DNA from: Petrolisthes cinctipes
Lineage: Eukaryota; Arthropoda; Malacostraca; Decapoda; Porcellanidae
DNA length: 64,000 nt
NCBI GenBank assembly: GCA_033782935.1
Contig: JAWQEG010000623.1
Location: 328,001-392,000, forward strand
Reading direction: 5' to 3'
The stretch's first letter is position 1. Each line of letters opens with the position of its first letter. The position numbers and the translations under genes are program-made. Of this stretch, positions 53,603 to 64,000 are shown in pieces. The notes under the pieces are model-generated. The model was not told the DNA's origin. It was given only the letters and a program-made list of their open reading frames with translations, and did not search any database.

Positions 53603-54490
53603 TTTGGGCACCTAAAATATCGATTTTTAGCATGTTTTAAGCCTATATTTTGTAAACATTCTAACACGGAGTAGGCATGTACAGATCGCTTCTGGGACCC
53701 AAAAATATTGAATTTTCGGGTGGTTTGAGCCTGAATTTGAGATATAAACGGGTACTGAAGATGCATGCACATATCGACTTTGGGCACCCAAAATATCGAT
53801 TTTTAGCATGTTTTGGGCCTATATTTTGAAAATATTCTAGCACTGAGTAGGCATGTACAGATCGCTTCTGGGACCCAAAAATATCGAATTTTTGTTTTTT
53901 TTTAGCATGAATTTGGGATAATAACGGATACAGAAGATGCATACACATATTGACTTTGGGCACCTAAAATATCGATTTTCAGCATGTTTTGGGCCCATAA
54001 TTTGAAAATATTCTAGCACTGAGTAGGCATGTACAGATCGCTTCTAGGACCCACAAATATCGAATTTTCGGGCGTTTTGAGTCTTAATTTGGGATATAAA
54101 CGGGTACAGAAGATGAATGCAAATATTGACTTTGGGCACCTAAAATATCGATTTTTAGCATGTTTTAAGCCTATATTTTGTAAACATTCTAACACGGAGT
54201 AGGCATGTACAGATCGCTTCTGGGACCCAAAAATATTGAATTTTCGGGTGGTTTGAGCCTGAATTTGAGATATAAACGGGTACTGAAGATGCATGCACAT
54301 ATCGACTTTGGGCACCCAAAATATCGATTTTTAGCATGTTTTGGGCCTATATTTTGAAAATATTCTAGCACTGAGTAGGCATGTACAGATCGCTTCTGGG
54401 ACCCAAAAATATCGAATTTTTGTTTTTTTTTAGCATGAATTTGGGATAATAACGGATACAGAAGATGCATACACATATTGACTTTGGGCA
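53603..54490 (+). repeat. Partial three-monomer duplication (528-bp offset)
   Basis: 53603-53962 is repeated at 54131-54490 with few or no differences by eye. Both copies carry AAGCCTATATTTTGTAAACA, CGGGTGGTTTGAGCC and the GGGATAATAACGG T-tract monomer. The monomer between them (near 53963-54130) has GGCGTTTTGAGTCTTAATTT. The second copy is cut off where TCTAAAATATCAATTTTCAG begins. Confidence 0.82.
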
Positions 54491-57229
54491 TCTAAAATAT
54501 CAATTTTCAGTATGTTTTGGGCCCATATTTTGAAAAAAATCTAGCACTGAGTAGGCATGTACAGATCGCTTATGGGACCCACAAATATCGAATTTTCGGG
54601 TGTTTTGAGACTGAATTTGAGATATAAACGGGTACAGAATATGCATGCACATATCGACTTTGGGCACCCAAAATATCGATTTTTAGCATGTTTTGGGCAT
54701 ATATTTTGAAAATATTCTAGCACTGAGTAGGCATGTACAGATCGCTTCTTGGACCCAAAAATATCGAATTTTTGTTTTTTTTTAGCATGAATTTGGGATA
54801 TAAACGGATACAGAAGATGCATACACATATTGACTTTGGGCACCTAAAATATCGATTTTCAGCATGTTTTGGGCCTGTATTTTGAAAATACTGTAACACG
54901 GAGTAGGCATGTACAGATCGCTTCTGGGACCCAAAAATATCGAATTTTTGTTTTTTTTTAGCATGAATTTGGGATAATAACGGATACAGAAGATGCATAC
55001 ACATATTGACTTTGGGCACCTAAAATATCGATTTTCAGCATGTTTTGGGCCTGTATTTTGAAAATACTGTAACACGGAGTAGGCATGTACAGATCGCTTT
55101 TGGGACCCAAAAATATTGAATTTTCGGGTGTTTTGAGCCTGAATTTGAGATATAAACGGGTACAGAAGATGCATGCACATATCGACTTTGGGCACCTAAA
55201 ATATCGATTTTCAGCATGTTTTGGGCCCATAATTTGAAAAAAATCTAGCACTGAGTAGGCATGTACAGATCGCTTCTGGGACCCAAAAATATCGAATTTT
55301 CGGTGTTTTGAGCTTGAATTTAGGAAACAAACGGGTACAGAAGATGCATACACATATTGACTTTTGGCACCTTAAACATTGATTTTCAGCATGTTTTGGG
55401 CCTGTATTTTAAAAATACTCTAACACGGAGTAGGCATGGACAGATCGCTTTTGGGACCCAAAAATATCGAATTTTCGGGTGTTTTGAGCCTGAATTGAGA
55501 TATAAACGGGTACAGAAGATGCATGCACATATCGACTTTGGGCACCTAAAATATCGATTTTCAGCATGTTTTGGGCTCATATTTTGAAAATATTCTAGCA
55601 CTGAGTAGGCATGTACAGATCGCTTCTGGGACCCACAAATATCGAATTTTCGGGTGTTTTGAGCCTGAATTTGAGATATAAACGGGTACAGAATATGCAT
55701 GCACATATCGACTTTGGGCACCCAAAATATCGATTTTTAGCATGTTTTGGGCCTATATTTTGAAAATATTCTAGCACTGAGTAGGCATGTACAGATCGCT
55801 TCTGGGACCCAATAATATCGAATTTTTGTTTTTTTTTAGCATGAATTTGGGATATAAACAGATACAGAAGATGCATACACATATTGACTTTGGGCACCTA
55901 AAATATCGATTTTCAGCATGTTTTGGGCCTGTATTTTGAAAATACTGTAACACGGAGTAGGCATGTACAGATCGCTTTTTGGACCCAAAAATATTTAATT
56001 TTCGGGTGTTTTGAGCCTGAATTTGAGATATAAACGGGTACAGAAGATGCATGCACATATCGACTTTGGGCACCTAAAATATCGATTTTCAGCATGTTTT
56101 GGGCCTATATTTTGAAAATATTCTAGCACTGAGTAGGCATGTACAGATCGCTTCTGGGACCCACAGATATCGAATTTTCGGGTTTTTTTAGCATGAATTT
56201 GGGATATAAACGGATACAGAAGATGCATACACATATTGACTTTGGGCACCTAAAATATCGATTTTCAGCATGTTTTGGGCCTGTATTTTGAAAATACTGT
56301 AACACGGAGTAGGCATGTACAGATCGCTTTTGGGACCCAAAAATATTGAATTTTCGGGTGTTTTGAGCCTGAATTTGAGATATAAACGGGTACAGAAGAT
56401 GCATGCACATATCGACTTTGGGCACCTAAAATATCGATTTTTAGCATGTTTTGGGCTCATATTTTGAAAATATTCTAGCACTGAGTAGGCATGTACAGAT
56501 CGCTTCTAGGACCTAAATATATCGAATTTTCGGGTGTTTTGAGTCTGAATTTGGGATATAAACGGGTACAGAAAATGAATGCAAATATTGACTTTGGGCA
56601 CCTAAAATATTGATTTTCAGCATGTTTTGGGCCTGTATTTTGAAAATACTCTAACACGGAGTAGGCATGTACAGATCTCTTCTGGGACCCAAAAATATCG
56701 AATTTTCGGGTGTTTTGAGCTTAAATTTGAGATATAAACGGGTACAGAAAATGCATACACATATTGACTTTGGGCACCTAAAATATCGATTTTCAGCATG
56801 TTTTGGGCCCATATTTTGAAAAAAATCTAGCACTGACTAGGCATGTACAGATCGCTTCTGGGACCCAAAAATATCGAATTTTGGGGTGTTTTGAGCTTGA
56901 ATTTAGGAAACAAACGGGTACAGAAGATGCATACACATATTGACTTTTGGCACCTTAAACATTGATTTTCAGCATGTTTTTGGCCTGTAATTTGAAAATA
57001 CTCTAACACGGAGTAGGCATGTACAGATCGCTTTTGGGACCCAAAAATAACGAATTTTCGGGTGTTTTGAGCCTGAATTTGAGATATAAACGGGTACAGA
57101 AGATGCATGCACATATCGACTTTGGGAACATAAAATATCGATTTTCAGCATGTTTTGGGCTCATATTTTGAAAATATTCTAGCACTGAGTAGGCATGTAC
57201 AGATCGTTTCTGGGACCCAAAAATATTGA

Positions 57230-60200
57230 ATTTTCGGGTGTTTTGAGCCTGAATTTGAGATATAAACGGATACAGAAGATGCATGCACATATTGACTTTG
57301 GGCACCTAAAATATCGATTTTCAGCATGTTTTGGGCCTGTATTTTGAAAATACTGTAACACGGAGTAAGCATGTACAGATCGCTTTTGGGACCCAAAAAC
57401 ATCGAATTTTCGGGTGTTTTGAGCCTGAATTTGAGATATAAACGGGTACAGAAGATGAATGCACATATCGACTTTGGGCACCTAAAATATCGATTTTCAG
57501 CATGTTTTGGGCCCATATTTTGAAAAAAATCTAGCACTGAGTAGGCATGTACGGATCGCTTCTGGGACCCACAAATATCGAATTTTCGGGTGTTTTGAGC
57601 ATGAATTTAGGAAACAAACGGGTACAGAAGATGCATACACATATTGACTTTGGGCACCTAAAATATTGATTTTCAGCATGTTTTGGGGCTGTATTTTAAA
57701 AATACTCTAACACGGAGTAGGCATGTACAGATCTCTTCTGGAACCCAAAAATATCGAATTTTCGGGTGTTTCGAGCCTGAATTTGAGATATAAACGGGTA
57801 CAGAAGATGCATGCACATATCGACTATGGACACTTAAAATATCGATTTTTAGCATGTTTTAAGCCTATATTTTGAAAACATTCTAGGACGGAGTAGGCAT
57901 GTACAGATCGCTTCAGGGACCGAAAAATTTTGAATTTTCGGGTGTTTTGAGCCTGAATTTGAGATATAAACGGGTACTGAAGATGCATGCACATATCGAC
58001 TTTGGGCACCCAAAATATCGATTTTTAGCATGTTTTGGGCCTATATTTTGAAAATATTCTAGCACTGAGTAGGCATGTATAGATCGCTTTTGGGACCCAC
58101 AAATATCGAATTTTCGGGTGTTTTGAGCCTGAATTTGAGATATAAACGGGTACTGAAGATGCATGCACATACCGACTTTGGGCACCCAAAATATCGATTT
58201 TTAGCATGTTTTTGGACTATATTTTGAAAATATTCTAGCACTGAGTAGGCATGTACAGATCGCTTCTGGAACCCAAAAATATCGAATTTTCGGGTGTTTT
58301 GAGCTTAAATTTGAGATATAAACGGGTACAGAAGATGCATGCACATATCGACTTTGGACACTTAAAATATCGATTTTTAGCATGTTTTAAGCCTATATTT
58401 TGAAAAAATTCTAGCACTGAGTAGGCACGTACAGATCGCTTCTGGGTCCTAAATATATCGAATTTTCGGGTGTTTTGAGTCTGAATTTTGGATATAAACG
58501 GGTACAGAAGATGAATGCAAATATTGACTTTGGGCACCTAAAATATTGATTTTCAGCATGTTTTGGGCCTGTATTTTGAAAATACTCTAACCCGGAGTAG
58601 GCATGTACAGATCGCTTCTGGGATCCACAAATATCGAATTTTCGGGTGTTTTGAGCCTGAATTTGAGATATAAACGGGTACAGAATATGCATGCACATAT
58701 CGACTTTGGGCACCTAAAATATTGATTTTCAGCATGTTTTGGGCCCATATTATTAAAAAATTCTAGCACTGAGTAGGCATGTACAGATCGCTTCTGGGAC
58801 CCAAAAATATCGAATTTTAGGGTGTTTTGAGCCTGAATTTGAGATATAAATGTGTACAGAAGATGTATGCACATATCGACTTTGGACACTTAAAATATCG
58901 ATTTTTAGCATGTTTTAAGCCTATATTTTGAAAACATTCTAACACGGAGTAGGCATGTACAGATCGCTTCTGGGACCCAAAAATATCGAATTTTCGGGTG
59001 TTTTGAGCCTGAATTTGAGATATAAACGGGTACTGAAGATGCATGCACATATCGACTTTGGGCACCCAAAATACCGATTTTTAGCATGTTTTGGGCCTAT
59101 ATTTTGAAAATATTCTAGCACTGAGTAGGCATGTACAGATCGCTTCTGGGACCCAAAAATATCAAATTTTTGTTTTTTTTAGCATGAATTTGGGATATAA
59201 ACGGATACAGAAGATGCATACACATATTGACTTTGGGCACCTAAAATATCGATTTTCAGCATGTTTTGGGCCTGTATTTTGAAAATACTGTAACACAGAG
59301 TAGGCATGTACAGATCGCTTCTGGGACCCAAAAATATTGAATTTTCGGGTGTTTTTAGCCTGAATTTGAGATATAAACGGGTACAGAAGATGCATGCACA
59401 TATCGACTTTGGGCACATAAAATATCGATTTTCAGCATGTTTTGGGCCCATATTTTGAAAAAAATCTAGTACTGAGTAGGCATGTACAGATCGCTTCTGG
59501 GACCCAAAAAAATCGAATTTTCGGGTGTTTTGAGCTTGAATTTAGGAAACAAACGGGTACAGAAGATGCATACACATATTGACTTTTGGCACCATAAACA
59601 TTGATTTTCAGCATGTTTTGTTCCTATATTCTTAAAAAATTCAAGCACTGAGTAGGCATGTACAGATCGCTTCTGGGACCCAAAAATATCGAATTTTCGA
59701 TTGTTTTGAGCCTGAATTTGAGATATAAATGGGTACAGAAGATGCATGCACATATCGACTTTGGACACTTAAAATATCGATTTTTAGCATGTTTTAAGCC
59801 TATATTTTGTAAACATTCTAACACGGAGTAGGCATGTACAGATCGCTTCTGGGACCCAAAAATATTGAATTTTCGGGTGGTTTGAGCCTGAATTTGAGAT
59901 ATAAACGGGTACTGAAGATGCATGCACATATCGACTTTGGGCACCCAAAATATCGATTTTTAGCATGTTTTGGGCCTATATTTTGAAAATATTCTAGCAC
60001 TGAGTAGGCATGTACAGATCGCTTCTGGGACCCAAAAATATCGAATTTTTGTTTTTTTTTAGCATGAATTTGGGATAATAACGGATACAGAAGATGCATA
60101 CACATATTGACTTTGGGCACCTAAAATATCGATTTTCAGCATGTTTTGGGCCCATAATTTGAAAATATTCTAGCACTGAGTAGGCATGTACAGATCGCTT

Positions 60201-63200
60201 CTAGGACCCACAAATATCGAATTTTCGGGCGTTTTGAGTCTTAATTTGGGATATAAACGGGTACAGAAGATGAATGCAAATATTGACTTTGGGCACCTAA
60301 AATATTGATTTTCAGCATGTTTTGGGCCTGTATTTTGAAAATACTCTAACACGGAGTAGGCATGTACAGATCTCTTCTGGAACCCAAAAATATCGAATTT
60401 TCGGGTGTTTTGAGCTTAAATTTGAGATATAAACGGGTACAGAAAATGCATGCACATATCGACTTTGGGCATCTAAAATATCAATTTTCAGTATGTTTTG
60501 GGCCCATATTTTGAAAAAAATCTAGCACTGAGTAGGCATGTACAGATCGCTTATGGGACCCACAAATATCGAATTTTCGGGTGTTTTGAGCCTGAATTTG
60601 AGATATAAACGGGTACAGAATATGCATGCACATATCGACTTTGGGCACCCAAAATATCGATTTTTAGCATGTTTTGGGCATATATTTTGAAAATATTCTA
60701 GCACTGAGTAGGCATGTACAGATCGCTTCTTGGACCCAAAAATATCGAATTTTTGTTTTTTTTTAGCATGAATTTGGGATATAAACGGATACAGAAGATG
60801 CATACACATATTGACTTTGGGCACCTAAAATATCGATTTTCAGCATGTTTTAGGCCTGTATTTTGAAAATACTGTAACACGGAGTAGGCATGTACAGATC
60901 GCTTCTGGGACACAAAAATATCGAATTTTTGTATTTTTTTAGCATGAATTTGGGATAATAACGGATACAGAAGATGCATACACATATTGACTTTGGGCAC
61001 CTAAAATATCGATTTTCAGCATGTTTTGGGCCTGTATTTTGAAAATACTGTAACACGGAGTAGGCATGTACAGATCGCTTTTGGGACCCAAAAATATTGA
61101 ATTTTCGGGTATTTTGAGCCTGAATTTGAGATATAAACGGGTACAGAAGATGCATGCACATATCGACTTTGGGCACCTAAAATATCGATTTTCAGCATGT
61201 TTTGGGCCCATAATTTGAAAAAAATCTAGCACTGAGTAGGCATGTACAGATCGCTTCTGGGACCCAAAAATATCGAATTTTCGGTGTTTTGAGCTTGAAT
61301 TTAGGAAACAAACGGGTACAGAAGATGCATACACATATTGACTTTTGGCACCTTAAACATTGATTTTCAGCATGTTTTGGGCCTGTATTTTAAAAATACT
61401 CTAACACGGAGTAGGCATGGACAGATCGCTTTTGGGACCCAAAAATATCGAATTTTCGGGTGTTTTGAGCCTGAATTGAGATATAAACGGGTACAGAAGA
61501 TGCATGCACATATCGACTTTGGGCACCTAAAATATCGATTTTCAGCATGTTTTGTGCTCATATTTTGAAAATATTCTAGCACTGAGTAAGCATGTACAGA
61601 TCGCTTCTGGGACCCACAAATATCGAATTTTCGGGTGTTTTGAGCCTGAATTTGAGATATAAACGGGTACAGAATATGCATGCACATATCGACTTTGGGC
61701 ACCCAAAATATCGATTTTTAGCATGTTTTGGGCCTATATTTTGAAAATATTCTAGCACTGAGTAGGCATGTACAGATCGCTTCTGGGACCCAAAAATATC
61801 GAATTTTTGTTTTTTTTTAGCATGAATTTGGGATATAAACGGATACAGAAGATGCATACACATATTGACTTTGGGCACCTAAAATATCGATTTTCAGCAT
61901 GTTTTGGGCCTGTATTTTGAAAATACTGTAACACGGAGTAGGCATGTACAGATCGCTTTTGGGACCCAAAAATATTTAATTTTCGGGTGTTTTGAGCCTG
62001 AATTTGAGATATAAACGGGTACAGAAGATGCATGCACATATCGACTTTGGGCACCTAAAATATCGATTTTCAGCATGTTTTGGGCCCATATTTTGAAAAA
62101 AATCTAGCACTGAGTAGGCATGTACAGATCGCTTCTGGGACCCAAAAATATCGAATTTTCGGCTGTTTTGAGCTTGAATTTAGGAAACAAACGGGTACAG
62201 AAGATGCATACACATATTGACTTTTGGCACCTTAAACATTGATTTTCAGCATGTTTTGTTCCTATAATCTTAAAAAATTCAAGCACTGAGTAGGCATGTA
62301 CAGATCGCTTCTGGGACCCAAAAATATCGAATTTTCGATTGTTTTGAGCCTGAATTTGAGATATAAATGGGTACAGAAGATGCATGCACATATCGACTTT
62401 GGACATTTAAAATATCGATTTTTAGCATGTTTTAAGCCTATATTTTGTAAACATTCTAACACGGAGTAGGCATGTACAGATCGCTTCTAGGACCCAAAAA
62501 TATTGAATTTTCGGGTGGTTTGAGTCTGAATTTGAGATATAAACGGGTACTGAAGATGCATGCACATATCGACTTTGGGCACCCAAAATATCGATTTTTA
62601 GCATGTTTTGGGCCTATATTTTGAAAATATTCTAGCACTGAGTAGGCATGTACAGATCGCTTCTGGGACCCAAAAATATCGAATTTTTGTTTTTTTTTAG
62701 CATGAATTTGGGATAATAACGGATACAGAAGATGCATACACATATTGACTTTGGGCACCTAAAATATCGATTTTCAGCATGTTTTGGGCCTGTATTTTGA
62801 AAATACTGTAACACGGAGTAGGCATGTACAGATCGCTTTTGGGACCCAAAAATATTGAATTTTCGGGTGTTTTGAGCCTGAATTTGAGATATAAACGGGT
62901 ACAGAAGATGCATGCACATATCGACTTTGGGCACCTAAAATATCGATTTTCAGCATGTTTTGGGCTCATATTTTGAAAATATTCTAGCACTGAGTAGGCA
63001 TGTACAGATCGCTTCTAGGACCTAAATATATCGAATTTTCGGGTGTTTTGAGTCTGAATTTGGGATATAAACGGGTACAGAAGATGAATGCAAATATTGA
63101 CTTTGGGCACCTAAAATATTGATTTTCAGCATGTTTTGGGCCTGTATTTTGAAAATACTCTAACACGGAGTAGGCATGTACAGATCTCTTCTGGAACCCA

Positions 63201-64000
63201 AAAATATCGAATTTTCGGGTGTTTTGAGCTTAAATTTGAGATATAAGCGGGTACAGAAAATGCATGCACATATCCACTTTGGGCATCTAAAATATCAATT
63301 TTCAGTATATTTTGGGCCCATATTTTGAAAAAAATCTAGCACTGAGTAGGCATGTACAGATCGCTTCTGGGACCCACAAATATCGAATTTTCGGGTGTTT
63401 TGAGCCTGAATTTGAGATATAAACGGGTACAGAATATGCATGCACATATCGACTTTGGGCACCCAAAATATCGATTTTTAGCATGTTTTGGGCATATATT
63501 TTGAAAATATTCTAGCACTGAGCAGGCATGTACAGATCGCTTCTGGGACCCAAAAATATCGAATTTTTGTTTTTTTTTAGCATGAATTTGGGATATAAAC
63601 GGATACAGAAGATGCATACACATATTGACTTTGGGCACCTAAAATATCGATTTTCAGCATGTTTTGGGCCTGTATTTTGAAAATACTGTAACACGGAGTA
63701 GGCATGTACAGATGGCTTTTGGGACCCAAAAATATTGAATTTTCGGGTGTTTTGAGCCTGAATTTGAGATATAAACGGGTACAGAAGATGCATGCACATA
63801 TCGACTTTGGGCACCTAAAATATCGATTTTCAGCATGTTTTGGGCCCATATTTTGAAAAAAATCTAGCAATGACTAGGCATGTACAGATCGCTTCTGGGA
63901 CCCAAAAATATCGAATTTTGGGGTGTTTTGAGCTTGAATTTAGGAAACAAACGGGTACAGAAGATGCATACACATATTGACTTTTGGCACCTTAAACATT
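57230..64000 (+). repeat. About 37-mer tandem duplication, copy 2 (runs off the window)
   Basis: Second copy of 50720-57229. It lacks the extra three-monomer set of 52163-52690 and the rearranged 54.1 kb segment. It has extra monomers near 62100-62600 resembling 59600-59970. The last bases (63842-64000) match 56805-56963, so the copy continues beyond the window. Confidence 0.83.

Larger units (their letters stand above)
50720..57229 (+). repeat. About 37-mer tandem duplication, copy 1 (6510 bp)
   Basis: This matches 57230 onward with offsets of 6510, 6686, 6158, 5981, 6509 and 7037 bp in succession, so whole monomers were lost or gained several times. Shared rare tags confirm common descent: ACCGAAAAATTTTGAATTTT (51234 and 57920), GGCATGGACAGATCGC (near 55433 and 61414), CCTGAATTGAGATATAAAC (near 55490 and 61471) and TGACTAGGCATG (56835 and 63872). 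Confidence 0.85.
31880..63580 (+). repeat. T-tract monomer subfamily (right half)
   Basis: A monomer subtype in which half A reads about ATTTTTGTTTTTTTTTAGC and then ATGAATTTGGGATA. Copies lie near 31888, 39105, 40513, 40690, 42977, 43857, 44562, 45089, 45266, 47552, 48434, 49139, 49315, 50191, 53009, 53888, 54420, 54771, 54949, 55824, 59167, 60047, 60753, 60929, 61805, 62686 and 63565. In the left half related but less eroded forms occur, near 4327, 14534, 18023, 19743, 22033, 23443, 26081, 26788, 33475 and 34184. Copies are scattered between other subtypes, so the range given is only the span in which they occur. Confidence 0.85.
1..64000 (+). repeat. 176-bp satellite array filling the window
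   Basis: The same 176-bp unit repeats head to tail from the first base to the last, always in the same orientation, with about 364 monomers. Landmarks in every monomer are an A-rich start reading AAAAATATCGAATTTT, the segment GATGCATGCACATATCGAC, a second A-rich segment TAAAATATCGATTTT, and GGCATGTACAGATCGCTTC. Consensus G+C is about 71 of 176 bases. No unique sequence, transposon, inversion or gene interrupts it. Arrays like this are typical of centromeric, pericentromeric or subtelomeric heterochromatin in eukaryotes; which of these applies is inference. I do not recognise the family, so no species is named. The array continues past both window edges. Confidence 0.98.

Noticed and set aside
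1..64000. CRISPR array
   Set aside because: Repeats are contiguous 88/176-bp units with no unique spacers, and no cas-like gene is present.
1..64000. Known alpha satellite or Arabidopsis/Brassica centromere repeat
   Set aside because: Unit length is similar, but the landmark sequences do not match what I know of those families. A database search would be decisive; I could not run one.

Overview
The whole 64 kb window is one uninterrupted tandem satellite array with no gene in it. The repeat unit is 176 bp, head to tail on one strand, about 40% G+C by consensus. Roughly 364 monomers fit in the window, and the array runs off both ends. I see no protein-coding gene, RNA gene, transposon, simple-sequence block or unique spacer. 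Such an array points to a eukaryotic nuclear chromosome, most likely a centromeric, pericentromeric or subtelomeric block from a long-read assembly. I do not recognise the monomer. It does not look like primate alpha satellite or the Arabidopsis/Brassica 176-180 bp families as I remember them, so I name no species or satellite family.

The 176-bp monomer is an old dimer of two 88-bp halves. In the clean copy at 3784-3959, half A (3784-3871) and half B (3872-3959) align without gaps and match at 60 of 88 positions. Monomers differ from one another by point changes that define recurring subtypes, but length is held almost perfectly. From position 18 to 63659 the array spans 362 monomers with a net deficit of 71 bp, and 70 of those come from two deletions (30 bp near 17455, 40 bp near 18409).

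Layout, left to right. 1-3871: related blocks at offsets of 1407 and 880 bp. 3872-4927: a 352-bp dimeric higher-order repeat, three units. 5632-10383: a 1584-bp (9-mer) higher-order repeat, three units. 10147-13553: a 2288-bp (13-mer) repeat built partly from 9-mer material. 13554-20929: the least ordered stretch, holding both large deletions. 20930-24839: composite material re-used further right. 24840-39385: a nearly identical tandem duplication of about 7.4 kb (42 monomers; the second copy lacks one). 40050-49205: a 4576-bp (26-mer) tandem duplication. 50720-64000: a tandem duplication of about 6.5 kb (37 monomers) with whole-monomer gains and losses. Units therefore lengthen from left to right.

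The many short open frames, mostly on the minus strand, are artefacts of the repeat: each 60-codon frame ends and the next begins at the same sequence in every monomer. They should not be annotated as proteins. The interest of the window lies in how the array evolved: dimer ancestry, nested duplications of whole monomers, a conversion-like patch, and a length-neutral series of changes that turns part of half A into a T tract. All sequence comparisons were made by eye; boundaries of large blocks are good to a few tens of bases unless stated.
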